Assembly (NCBI GenBank): GCA_947480015.1
Contig: CANKBS010000028.1
Location: 1 to 49,934, forward strand
DNA length: 49,934 nt
DNA from: Sphingobacteriaceae bacterium
GTDB taxonomy: Bacteria; Bacteroidota; Bacteroidia; B-17B0; Aurantibacillaceae
Direction: 5' to 3'
Shown here: piece after piece, positions 34,060-43,612 of the stretch
Numbering within the stretch: position 1 is the first letter of the stretch
Layout: every line of letters starts with the position of its first letter
The notes under the pieces: generated by a model
Databases searched by the model: none
What the model was told of the DNA's origin: nothing
The model's input: only the letters and a program-made list of their open reading frames with translations
Position numbers and translations under genes: made by a program

Positions 34060-35454
34060 ATGAAAACTTCCTTTTCAGTCTTTGGTTTAGTGCTGCTTAG
34101 TTGTTTTACATTAAAGGCACAAACCATTCCTAACTCTAATTTTGACAATTGGACAAATCAATCCTATGATGAAGCCACCAATTGGACGAGTTCCAATCAA
34201 GAATCCATTCGAAAGAATGTTGGGGTTACATCCACATCTGTGACGGGTGCAACAGGTAAAGGTTTAAGAATGCAAACCAAAATTATTGGACCCGACACTG
34301 TTTTCGGCTATGTTTTTTATGGCGCTGGCGGTGGTGATCCCATGGCGGGACAGGGAGGTTTACCTTATTCGCAAAAGCCGAGCAATTTTATTGGACAATG
34401 CAGATATAATCTTCCGGTGAACGACACGGCAATTATGTTGGTAATTTTTAAAAAAGCTGGGGTGATTATAAATAGCAACGTCATTAAAATTCGTGGTACG
34501 GGTAATCAAAATTCATTTACGCCCTTTAGTTACACCTTAGGCGTTGCAAGTTCTACGCTTAGTCCTGATTCGGTTATCATTGCCGTAGCTTCAAGCAATG
34601 CCATACGAAATAGTGGAATTCAGAATAATAGTTTTATTGAAGTGGACGAACTTAATTTTACCGGGGCAGGCATTACACAAACAATTTCAAACGGTAGTTT
34701 TGAAAATTGGACAACTACTGATTTTGCGAAATTAAATAATTGGAGTGCGGCAGGTGAAGGAATCAGCCAAATAGCACCCGGTCAATCCGGACCATTTGCC
34801 ATTCAATTACAAACACAAGTTTATTCTGGAAATTTTGTTGGCGTAACGGGTCTAACCAATGGTATGTATCCTCCAATGGGCGGACCACCAAAAGGTGGAC
34901 AACCATATACTTTAACTAAAGACACCTTATTTGGTTATTACAAATTTAATGGCACAAACGATTCTGGCTTGATTAGTATAAATCTTAGAAAGTCAGGAAT
35001 TCAAGTTTTCGGAGCCGTTAAATATTTTAAAAATCAAAACAATTGGACATTATTTAAAATACCTATAAACGCATCATCGGCACCGGATAGCTTGCGCTTG
35101 GAAATTTATTCCAGTAGCCCTCCGGGGCTTATGTCCGGTGGAGGAAGTAAGTTAAGTGTCGATAATTTATACCTTTCCTCCCAAGCAACTTTTATATCAA
35201 CAATTTTGGAAAATGTCAGTGGGCTCACGCTTTATCCAAATCCCGGCACGTCTAGCCTCAAATTGAAATTACCTTCCGGATTTATTGGTGACATGAAAGT
35301 ATATGATACTATGGGAAGAGAACTAACGTTGAAAAATATCAGTTATACAGAAACAGAAATGGTAATTGATATTTTAGAATTAAAGGCAGGTGTATATTAT
35401 GTACAATTACTTAATAACACCGGTTCACTAGTAGCGAAATTTATCAAAGAATAA
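34060..35454 (+). CDS. T9SS-secreted protein with two repeated modules
   Basis: A 464-residue exported protein. After a signal peptide (residues 1-20, ending LKAQ) come two related modules: the first begins at FDNWT (28-32), the second at FENWT (214-218). Each has an N-W start, a Gly/Pro-rich loop (GAGGGDPMAGQGG; YPPMGGPPKGGQP) before a 'DT-FGYY-F' strand, and a later APDS-LRLEIYSS-like strand. Such modules resemble beta-sandwich, carbohydrate-binding-type folds, but I cannot name the family. The last ~75 residues are a type A sorting domain (LTLYPNPGTSS, MKVYDTMGRELTL, LKAGVYYVQL). It likely ends up on the surface or in the medium. Confidence 0.75.
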   Translation: MKTSFSVFGLVLLSCFTLKAQTIPNSNFDNWTNQSYDEATNWTSSNQESIRKNVGVTSTSVTGATGKGLRMQTKIIGPDTVFGYVFYGAGGGDPMAGQGGLPYSQKPSNFIGQCRYNLPVNDTAIMLVIFKKAGVIINSNVIKIRGTGNQNSFTPFSYTLGVASSTLSPDSVIIAVASSNAIRNSGIQNNSFIEVDELNFTGAGITQTISNGSFENWTTTDFAKLNNWSAAGEGISQIAPGQSGPFAIQLQTQVYSGNFVGVTGLTNGMYPPMGGPPKGGQPYTLTKDTLFGYYKFNGTNDSGLISINLRKSGIQVFGAVKYFKNQNNWTLFKIPINASSAPDSLRLEIYSSSPPGLMSGGGSKLSVDNLYLSSQATFISTILENVSGLTLYPNPGTSSLKLKLPSGFIGDMKVYDTMGRELTLKNISYTETEMVIDILELKAGVYYVQLLNNTGSLVAKFIKE

Positions 35455-35540
35455 TAAACCTCGGGTGGTTGAAAGATTAGCTCCAAAATGGACTTGTTTT
35501 TTTATTTTAAGTCTGATTATTGTATATATTCAGCTCCAAA

Positions 35541-35994
35541 TTGGAAAAGGTTATTTATATTGATAAGGTTCGTATGAGTCTTTTAGAAGAAGGTATCATT
35601 GAAAATTACTATTTGGGAGGGAAGCCAATTGAACCTGCAGACATGTGGGAGGCAAAAAAGATTAATTTAGAACTTTCCGAAAACTGACCTTATTCAGTAT
35701 TAGTTTTAGCGGAAGAACTTACCAGTTTTTCTATCGAAGCCAGGGAGTTGGCGGCCAGCAAAGAATTTCAAGGCAAGAACATTGCGAAAGCACTTTTTTT
35801 AATGGTCTGGGTCAACCAATTATAGCTAATTTTACATGCGGGTTAATCGCCCTCACATTAAAACAAATGTAATTGGTGACCGAAATAGACCGATTTCATG
35901 GTTGAAAGACCAAATGATTAGCTATTACAAGTCTGATAATCCCTCAAATTCATTTAAGCGTTATAAAATCATGTCACATTTATGGTATTTATAA
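35541..35994 (+). pseudogene. Broken STAS/SpoIIAA-like gene
   Basis: Three consecutive frames reconstruct one protein of about 150 residues. Frame one from TTG 35541 reads MEKVIYIDKVRMSLLEEGII...LSEN, meets TGA at 35685-35687, and continues in the same frame as PYSVLVLAEELTSFSIEARE, LAASKEFQGKNIAKAL. At the T-run 35794-35800 the homology shifts frame (NGLGQPIIANF), and at the T-run near 35829-35833 it shifts again (YMRVNRPHIKTNVIGDRN, RPISWLKDQM) to a stop at 35992. The pattern fits a small Bacteroidota STAS/SpoIIAA-like family as I recall it. Both shifts are one-base losses in T homopolymers, so sequencing error could explain them, but not the in-frame TGA. Confidence 0.55.
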
Positions 35995-36050
35995 TGAACT
36001 AATTTTTAGTAATTTTAGTGGGGATAGATAACTTCTACGATCCGATTTTA

Positions 36051-39000
36051 ATGTACTTAAAGTATCTGATATGTTTTTTTTTCCTTTCCGGGAAAATGTT
36101 GTCACAGGTTCCTGTCACCGGGCTTGTTGGCGCTTGGCCTTTTACAGGTAATGCCAATGATGTTTCCGGAAGCGCCAATCATGGAACGGTTTATGGCGCG
36201 ACATTAACAGCTGATCGGTGTAACACCTCAAACAGCGCTTACAGTTTTAATGGCACGTCGAGTTACATTCAAATGCTTACAACAGGACCAACCGGAACGG
36301 TTTCACGATCGGTTTCTTTTTGGGCCCGACCAACGGTATCATTATCCGGAACCCCTCGTTCGTCGTTTGATTACGGCACAGCTTCAACAGGATTAGGCAC
36401 CTCTTACCAAGTTGTATGGAATTACTGCGCTGCCGGAGTAGGCATTGATGTAGGAAATCAAGCTTTGATCAGATCAAATAATTGTCTATTTAATGGAGCT
36501 TGGCATCATGTTGTTGAAGTATACGATGCTACACTGAGTACGCAGATTGGTGGTGTTTTATTTTATGTAGACGGTGTGCTTATGCCCACAATAAGTTGTA
36601 ATGTGAGTGGCACGAATACTGCAATTAATACAGGTACCATGAATCCGGTTACCATAGGAAAACATGCGATTAATACAGCGCAACGTTTTTTTGCCGGTGA
36701 CCTCGATGATTATTATCTCTATAACAGAGCCTTAAGTTCAACAGAAGTGATGCAATTATATACGGCACTTTCTTGCACGGCCAGTATTATTGGAAACAAT
36801 CCGGTATGTCCCGGAACAACAATTATTTATTCAGTGATTCCAATTGCAGGAGCCACTTCATACACGTGGACCTTACCTTTAGGTTGGAGTGGCAGTTCAT
36901 TAACCAATACCATTTCTGTTACCAGTAATACCAATTCGGGTGTTATCGCCATATCGGCATCTTCTGGAACATGCGGTGTTGTTGGTACGGCAAGCATGGT
37001 CGTTAACTCCGTATTTGGAACATCCGTTAGCCTTAGTTCATCTTCACCAAGTATTTGTGCCGGTAACACAGCCACACTTTCGGGAGGAGGCGCTTTAACG
37101 TATACCTGGCAACCGGGAAATCAGACTACGACAACTATTAGCGTCAATCCACTCATCACAAGCAGTTATACATTAAGTGCTACCAATGCAAGTGGCTGTA
37201 TCAATAGTATGACCTATACCCAAAGTGTATATAGCGCACCACAAGTTAGTATAAGTTCAAGTTCAGCAATAAATTGTAGTAATTACAACAATACTTTAAC
37301 CGCCAGTGGTGCTTTAAGTTATACCTGGCAACCGGGTGCTATTAGTTCACCCAGTTTGTTGGTTGCTCCATTATCAACCAGCATCTATACTTTAATTGGT
37401 ACTGATATACATACTTGTACGAATTCTGCAGTCTTCACCCAAAGTGTTTATCCAATTCCAATTTTTACCATAACATCTTCTAACCCAAGTGCATGTTCAG
37501 GACGCCTACTTACCCTTAGTGGCACCGGCGCTATTTCTTACACATGGTTACCCGGTAACATTATCAGCAGCTCCATTAATGTATCTCCCATTAGCTCTAC
37601 TACATATACTTTAAAAGCTACGGCACTTAATACATGCACCAACACTGCCAGTTATTTACAGACAGTAATTCCTAACCCTACCATCACCATTAGTCCTGCA
37701 ACACAATCAGTTTGTTATGGAAGTACCGCATCGTTTAGTGTAAATGGAGCTTCAACTTATACCTGGCTTCCAACGCTTACTACCGGATCTGTTTTTTCTA
37801 CCTTTCCTTTAATTAATTCTATTTATTCGGTTAATGCAACTGCCATTAATGGTTGCACGGCTTTTGCTACAGCATCTGTAATTATTAAACCCATCCCTAT
37901 TCCTTCTTTTATTACAGCTTCAATTACTTGCGCACATCTTGGTAATGGCACCGTTACTGCTGCCGGTGGTTTAGGTCCATATACCTATACGTGGACACCA
38001 ACCATACAAACCGGCTCAACAGCTACAGGTTTATTTCCTGGTAATTATACCGTTACGATATTTGATGCCGGCACAGGCTGTGTTGTAACACCAACTACTA
38101 ATTTCGCTTCACTTATTCCTTTAACCGGCACGGTAACTTCATCACCAAGTATTACCTGCTTCGGAGCAACTACCGGCACCGCTAGCATCGCTCTGGCAGG
38201 TGGCTCGGGACTACAATCGTACACTTGGACAAATGCAGGAGGAAATTTAAGCCTCAGTTCACCCACTGTTTTATCGGCAGGAATTCACACGATTGATGTG
38301 ATTGATGCCATAACGTTTTGCTCTGTGACGCATACTTTTTTAATCACCCAACCAAGTGCTTTTACTCTGAATATTAGTTCCAGTTCACCTTCGGTTTGTT
38401 TAGGTAGTGGCATTAGTTTTACTGCGCAAAATTCAGGGGGAACGCCGGGTTATACCTATTTCTGGCTCGGCGGACCGACAACAGCAACGAACTCAGTTGT
38501 TGAAGCACTTGCCGGTACTTATATTTATACGGTTCAAAGTTTAGATTCGTACACATGCAGTAGCAACAATACTGTAAGCGTTAGATTTGTAAACAACCCT
38601 GTGGTAAGTTTGTTATCGCAGTCCATTTGTCCATTAGCACTAGGTAGTTTAAGTGCCTCAGGTGCTACCAACTATACATGGAGTTCTGGTTTTGTAGGTA
38701 ATCCCATGATCGCATCTCCCAATAGTAGCACACAGTATACTGTGATTGGTTCAGCGGCCGGTTGCAGCAGTTCGGCAACGGGTAGTATAATTTTAAAACC
38801 TTCGCCTGTTGCGGTTATAGTAAGCACTACACAACTATGTCAGAATGATTATTTGCAGCTCAACGCCATGAGTGCTGGTACTTTGTATGTTTGGTCTGGA
38901 CCTTCCAATTTTAGTTCTACACTGCAGAGCATTACCTTGTATTCGCTTAATCCATCACATAGTGGAATTTATAATTTAACGGTAACCGCTCCGAATAGTT

Positions 39001-41006
39001 GTACGGCGACTGTCAGCAAATCCATCACGGTACACCCAACTCCACCACTTAGTGCGTCTGGAGCAACGGTGTGTGAGGGTCAAGCATTAAATTTAACTGC
39101 TAATTTTTATCCAAACGCCAGTTATTTGTGGACCGGCTCATCTGTTATTTCAACACTTCAAATTCTCAGCTTTACGAATTCCGTTCCTGCAAACAGTGGT
39201 CAGTACGTGATAAAAATTACGAGCGCACCTGGTTGTACCAATATGACTTCTGTGAATGCTTCCGTTGTGGCGTTGCCGTTGCCAGTAATAACAGCGAGCG
39301 GCCAAATATGTCGGGGTTCAGATTTATTTTTGTTTGGTTCTGGTGGCGATTCCTATGTGTGGTATGGCCCAAATTATTTTTACAGCAGTAGTCAAAACCC
39401 TAGCATCACTGCAATTGGAATTATTGGAAGTGGTAATTATACCTTATGGGTTAATACCGGACCGTGTCATGTGAGTGCGATTAAATCCATTACTGTAAAT
39501 CCTTTACCAATTCCAACTGCAAGCAATAATAGTCCGGTTTGTGAAAACACGCCGGTTAATTTTAACAGCAGTAGTGCTGTGAATTATACATGGACGGGTC
39601 CCGGTGGATTTACTAGTACAGTTCAAAATCCATTATTGGGATTGGCAACACTTGGGATGGCTGGTAATTATAGTTTAAGTGTTATGGATGCGAATAGTTG
39701 TATAGGCGGCACACTCATTCCTCTAACTGTATTTAAAGCGCCAATTCCTGTGGCCACTGGTGGTACCGCCTGCATAGGTAACGGATTAAGCTTAAATGCA
39801 TCGGGCGGAATTTCTTACCAATGGTTTGGTCCCGGTAATTTTAGTTCAACACTTGCAGCTGCTTATGTTCCAATTGTAAATGTCAATAACGCAGGTAATT
39901 ATACGCTTGTTGTTTCTGATCAAAAGGGTTGCTCTTCAGCAACTGTAGTAACGGTTATTGCTTTTAATTACTCCTTACCCGATCCAATTATCATAGCGCC
40001 CAAAAAAGCTTGCCTCTCTTCCCGAATCGTATTATCCGGATCGGGGGGACTTAGTTATTTGTGGCAGGGTCCTGATAAATTTAGCGCAAGTACGAAAGAT
40101 GTGACACTGAGTGTTACCGCATATGCCATGGCCGGGATCTATTCCTTAACAGTGAACAACAGTAGTAATTGCATTGCAACCAGTACAGTTTTAATAAAAG
40201 TTTATGCACTGCCTCTGGCTTCTTTAACGAGTGATAAAAATAAGGTTTGTGTGCCTTTTTGTACAACATTCAGCATTATATCTGGACAAAACTTAGCGCC
40301 TATTGTGACCAAAAAATTCATTATTGGCCAAGAGTTTTTTTCTGATTCTATTCTAAATTATTGTTTTAAAAATTCCGGTAATTATTTAATCAACTCGAGT
40401 TACCTTGATACGAATGGTTGTGTAAATACCGCTACCTATGTCATAACGGCTTATCCAAAGCCAAAGGCCGATTTTGAATTCTCGCCAATTGAACCGCTTG
40501 CTAATAGTGATGTGGTAAAATTTACGAATACAACAGTTAGCGAACTATTTACAAAATGGAATTGGTATTTTGAAGGGAATATTACGGATACCATCTTTGA
40601 AAAAAATCCAAGTTATTTGTTTGAACAGGCAGGAAAATATCCGGTTACTTTGGTTGCGACGAATAAATGGAATTGTGTTGATACCGTGATAAAGATGATT
40701 GAAATTCAAAATGATTTGTTGCTTTATATCCCAAATGCTTTCACTCCGAATGGCGATGGTTTAAACGATATTTTTATGCCCAAGGGAATGGCCCTTACTA
40801 AGTATCACTTAGCCATTTACAATCGCTGGGGTGAACTTATATTTGAAAGTAACGACATGTTGAATGGCTGGGATGGCACATTTAGAGGGAAAGAATGCAA
40901 AACAGATGCTTACGTATATAAAATTGATCTGGTGAATAATAATTCTAAGTCAAAAGCCTATACTGGCACAGTCACCTTAATTCGCGGTCCGGTTAAAGAG
41001 CAGTAA
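36051..41006 (+). CDS. Giant LamG/Ig-like/PKD surface protein with CHU_C sorting domain
   Basis: A 1651-residue secreted multidomain protein. The order is: signal peptide (1-18), a LamG/concanavalin-like lectin domain (about 25-240: GLVGAWPFTGNANDVSGSAN, WHHVVEVYD, DLDDYYLYNRALSSTEV), a string of Ig-like modules of about 80 residues each with the recurring 'TYTWQPG' and 'ASGC' signatures (about 250-1460), one SprB-type repeat around 610-685 (GLGPYTYTWTP), a PKD domain (about 1470-1555), and a CHU_C type B T9SS domain (IPNAFTPNGDGLNDIFMPKG to the end). It should be displayed on the cell surface as an adhesin or gliding-type protein. A GTG at 36018 would add 11 residues, but ATG 36051 directly precedes the signal peptide. 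Confidence 0.85.
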   Translation: MYLKYLICFFFLSGKMLSQVPVTGLVGAWPFTGNANDVSGSANHGTVYGATLTADRCNTSNSAYSFNGTSSYIQMLTTGPTGTVSRSVSFWARPTVSLSGTPRSSFDYGTASTGLGTSYQVVWNYCAAGVGIDVGNQALIRSNNCLFNGAWHHVVEVYDATLSTQIGGVLFYVDGVLMPTISCNVSGTNTAINTGTMNPVTIGKHAINTAQRFFAGDLDDYYLYNRALSSTEVMQLYTALSCTASIIGNNPVCPGTTIIYSVIPIAGATSYTWTLPLGWSGSSLTNTISVTSNTNSGVIAISASSGTCGVVGTASMVVNSVFGTSVSLSSSSPSICAGNTATLSGGGALTYTWQPGNQTTTTISVNPLITSSYTLSATNASGCINSMTYTQSVYSAPQVSISSSSAINCSNYNNTLTASGALSYTWQPGAISSPSLLVAPLSTSIYTLIGTDIHTCTNSAVFTQSVYPIPIFTITSSNPSACSGRLLTLSGTGAISYTWLPGNIISSSINVSPISSTTYTLKATALNTCTNTASYLQTVIPNPTITISPATQSVCYGSTASFSVNGASTYTWLPTLTTGSVFSTFPLINSIYSVNATAINGCTAFATASVIIKPIPIPSFITASITCAHLGNGTVTAAGGLGPYTYTWTPTIQTGSTATGLFPGNYTVTIFDAGTGCVVTPTTNFASLIPLTGTVTSSPSITCFGATTGTASIALAGGSGLQSYTWTNAGGNLSLSSPTVLSAGIHTIDVIDAITFCSVTHTFLITQPSAFTLNISSSSPSVCLGSGISFTAQNSGGTPGYTYFWLGGPTTATNSVVEALAGTYIYTVQSLDSYTCSSNNTVSVRFVNNPVVSLLSQSICPLALGSLSASGATNYTWSSGFVGNPMIASPNSSTQYTVIGSAAGCSSSATGSIILKPSPVAVIVSTTQLCQNDYLQLNAMSAGTLYVWSGPSNFSSTLQSITLYSLNPSHSGIYNLTVTAPNSCTATVSKSITVHPTPPLSASGATVCEGQALNLTANFYPNASYLWTGSSVISTLQILSFTNSVPANSGQYVIKITSAPGCTNMTSVNASVVALPLPVITASGQICRGSDLFLFGSGGDSYVWYGPNYFYSSSQNPSITAIGIIGSGNYTLWVNTGPCHVSAIKSITVNPLPIPTASNNSPVCENTPVNFNSSSAVNYTWTGPGGFTSTVQNPLLGLATLGMAGNYSLSVMDANSCIGGTLIPLTVFKAPIPVATGGTACIGNGLSLNASGGISYQWFGPGNFSSTLAAAYVPIVNVNNAGNYTLVVSDQKGCSSATVVTVIAFNYSLPDPIIIAPKKACLSSRIVLSGSGGLSYLWQGPDKFSASTKDVTLSVTAYAMAGIYSLTVNNSSNCIATSTVLIKVYALPLASLTSDKNKVCVPFCTTFSIISGQNLAPIVTKKFIIGQEFFSDSILNYCFKNSGNYLINSSYLDTNGCVNTATYVITAYPKPKADFEFSPIEPLANSDVVKFTNTTVSELFTKWNWYFEGNITDTIFEKNPSYLFEQAGKYPVTLVATNKWNCVDTVIKMIEIQNDLLLYIPNAFTPNGDGLNDIFMPKGMALTKYHLAIYNRWGELIFESNDMLNGWDGTFRGKECKTDAYVYKIDLVNNNSKSKAYTGTVTLIRGPVKEQ

Positions 41007-41096
41007 TTTATTGTATGCCCACCTATGACAGTTTATGTTAGTTTCACCCAATTTTGATTAATAAAGCACTTGCTGCTAAATCCTGATAAATTTAAT

Positions 41097-41104
41097 TATT
41101 TTTG
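41097..41104 (+). promoter_or_regulatory. Candidate -7 promoter box of the cytochrome gene
   Basis: TATTTTTG is an exact TAnnTTTG match 113 bp before the ATG at 41218, leaving a leader of about 100 nt. A TTG at 41070-41072 is a possible -33 element with a 24-bp spacer. Confidence 0.35.
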
Positions 41105-41217
41105 AATCTAGCTGAGGACTTAAATGCGCAGTGTATACATAGATATAAAGCATAATCGTTTTTAATTGAGAAGAAATTTAAAGGTGGAATAAAAAATGGT
41201 TCCTGAAATTAATTGAA

Positions 41218-43392
41218 ATGATAAATAAAAAAATAAAAAGCGGATTGATTCTATTAGTCTTCATTGCTGTTACACTTGGATCCTACTTGCTGTGGAATAA
41301 ATTCAAAAATTCACATGAGGCAAATTTGCCTTACAGTTTAAACGAATTAAACGAGACGAATTGGTCTATGGCCGATAAAGTGCTCGAATCACAGGTCTTT
41401 ACAATAGATCCGGTAGCAGATACGATTCTTGAAACAAAAAAAGGCCTTGTTTTTCAAATTAAAGCAAATTCATTTATTGATCGCAATGGCAAAGCCCCCA
41501 AAGGCAGTGTGGATCTGGAAATTAAGGAGGCCTTGACGGCTTATGATATAATGAAGGCTGGTTTAACTACGACGAGTGATGGTAAGCTTTTAGAAACAGG
41601 TGGCATGTTTTATATCAATGCAAGAAGCGGAGACGAAGTGCTTGCAATTGATGTAATGAATCCTATTACTGTGGCAGTTCCAAGTTCTACACCAAAAAAA
41701 ATGAGTTTGTTTGATGGACAAAGAATGAAGGATGGTACACTATACTGGATCAATCCCAAAGAAATGAAAAAACAATTAAGTACCGTTGAAATAAGCGGAC
41801 TTGATTTTTACCCACCCAATTTTATTGATTCACTGTCTGCAATGGGCGTCGACATTAAGAATAAATTTTTAACCGATAGTATTTATTATTCACTAGCTAA
41901 TTTCTCAAACTGCGAAGTAAGATGTGAGGGATCAAACTTACCATATGCTTCTGATTCTATTTCACATTCAGATTTAGACCCTGCACTTTTATACAAAAAA
42001 AACTGTGCCGATTGTCACGATGCTTTTACCGACAGAAGGCTCACCGGTCCTGGATTAGCGGGATTAATGAATCGACTTCCTAAGAATATGCATCAAATAG
42101 GCTGGTTAAAAAAATACATTTTGAATAATGAAAAAATGATCAAAGCCGGAGATGTTTATGCAAATAAAATTTATAAAGATTATGGTAAATCTGCTATGAC
42201 TGTTTTTGAAGGAAGATTAACTGAAAGGGAAGTGGATGTGATCATCGATTACATTATACACGGACCACCGAGTCTTTACAAAGCAATTAACAATAGCTGT
42301 TGTCCTGAAATAAACCCTTCCCGCATTCACGCCATTTGGGATCAAAAATTGAATACTACCATTTTGGCTACTAAAGAATTTGAAGAACGATTAAAAACTA
42401 TTTTCAGGACCTGTGATGCCGGCTTGCTTGAGCTTTATGTAAATCATTTGGATAAAGCCATGTATGAGCTGGATAGCATTGCGGCCTCGGTAGTGAATTC
42501 AGAATATAAATCAAAATTTCTTGAATTTTTTAATCGTCGTGATGGTGGGGTGGATGTGAGTTCAGATCAGAATAAAAAATTGCAGACTTATTTTAAAGAA
42601 AAGCAAAGAATTTACGACGAAGCCGTGTTTAAGGCAATGGACAAATTATATACCTCTGAATTTAAACAAACGCTGGATGCAAATGAGAAATTGATGAATT
42701 ACAAAAATAAGTTGAGCAGAAAACAAGCTAACTTATTAAAGGAAGAAATAGATGCCAATATGGACGAAGTATATAGGCAATTAGGTAAACCAAAAATGCC
42801 GACTGTTCCATCCTCTAAATTATTAACGACTACCATTAGTACCCCCGGTTGGAAAAATGTAGATGTTTATGTTTATGAATCAACGATCAACAGAACGAGT
42901 TTGACTTATACCGATAAAGTAACCGGTACCAAAGCAAGTATTGAATACAAAGAAATTACCTTGAATTTACCGGATTTTAAAAATTATGACAGAGTAGTTT
43001 GTTATTTACTGACAGATAAGTTATCGTCTTTTCAATTACTTAAGAATGAGGGCCCGCTTTATAAAGAAAAACTAAATCAGAATTTTGTCAATTCCATTAT
43101 TACAATTTCTTATAAAGACGATAAAACATTTTATTCGGAGATCAAACACGCTGAAGGGAAAAATTACGATCTGCTTTTGAAGGAAATCAATCCACAATTA
43201 TTAATAGGAACTATTAATGCGCGCTATAATTTTATTTCCACAACGGATGTGATGTTGGATTTGGATTTTCAGCAATTTGAAAAAAAAGAACAACAGCGAC
43301 TGAATACCATAGCGAAACGTGAAGACCTTCGAACGAGATTGGCTTCTGTGGTTTATCCTTGCGTCAATCAACTCCCCGCTCGACCAAAATAG
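41218..43392 (+). CDS. Membrane-anchored cytochrome c-domain protein
   Basis: A 724-residue protein with an N-terminal membrane anchor (about residues 8-26) and a large periplasmic part. Residues about 60-200 form a beta-rich module common in Bacteroidota envelope proteins (GLVFQIKANSFIDRNGKAPK, then a LLETGGMFYINA block). A single class I cytochrome c domain follows: haem site CADCH at 263-267, GPGLAGL, and a likely axial Met327 (SAMTVFEG) before a closing helix (EREVDVIIDYI). The C-terminal ~380 residues are mostly charged helices, then beta-like sequence, which I do not recognise. It probably carries electrons or senses redox state at the inner membrane; no oxidase or partner gene adjoins it. 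Confidence 0.7.
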   Translation: MINKKIKSGLILLVFIAVTLGSYLLWNKFKNSHEANLPYSLNELNETNWSMADKVLESQVFTIDPVADTILETKKGLVFQIKANSFIDRNGKAPKGSVDLEIKEALTAYDIMKAGLTTTSDGKLLETGGMFYINARSGDEVLAIDVMNPITVAVPSSTPKKMSLFDGQRMKDGTLYWINPKEMKKQLSTVEISGLDFYPPNFIDSLSAMGVDIKNKFLTDSIYYSLANFSNCEVRCEGSNLPYASDSISHSDLDPALLYKKNCADCHDAFTDRRLTGPGLAGLMNRLPKNMHQIGWLKKYILNNEKMIKAGDVYANKIYKDYGKSAMTVFEGRLTEREVDVIIDYIIHGPPSLYKAINNSCCPEINPSRIHAIWDQKLNTTILATKEFEERLKTIFRTCDAGLLELYVNHLDKAMYELDSIAASVVNSEYKSKFLEFFNRRDGGVDVSSDQNKKLQTYFKEKQRIYDEAVFKAMDKLYTSEFKQTLDANEKLMNYKNKLSRKQANLLKEEIDANMDEVYRQLGKPKMPTVPSSKLLTTTISTPGWKNVDVYVYESTINRTSLTYTDKVTGTKASIEYKEITLNLPDFKNYDRVVCYLLTDKLSSFQLLKNEGPLYKEKLNQNFVNSIITISYKDDKTFYSEIKHAEGKNYDLLLKEINPQLLIGTINARYNFISTTDVMLDLDFQQFEKKEQQRLNTIAKREDLRTRLASVVYPCVNQLPARPK

Positions 43393-43612
43393 GCGAGTGG
43401 TGAATGAACTAAAAAGCCATTTTAAACAGAAAATGTGAAAGGTCAAAATGACCGTGAGCGCCAGGGATTGAGCCATTTGTTTGAGCTCCTTTTTGCTCGT
43501 AAGTTTTTGCTGACAAAAAGAGCGAGTGGCGAAAGCCCGCTCGGGCGCCCAAATAAAAAATTCATTATTCGAAGTTCGATGAGTTGGGCAAGTTTAATAA
43601 TTAAATCACTAT

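Noticed and set aside
32784-43392. A new multi-gene biological system
   Set aside because: The genes share secretion to the envelope, but have separate promoters, terminators and no conserved operon logic; nothing shows that they act together.
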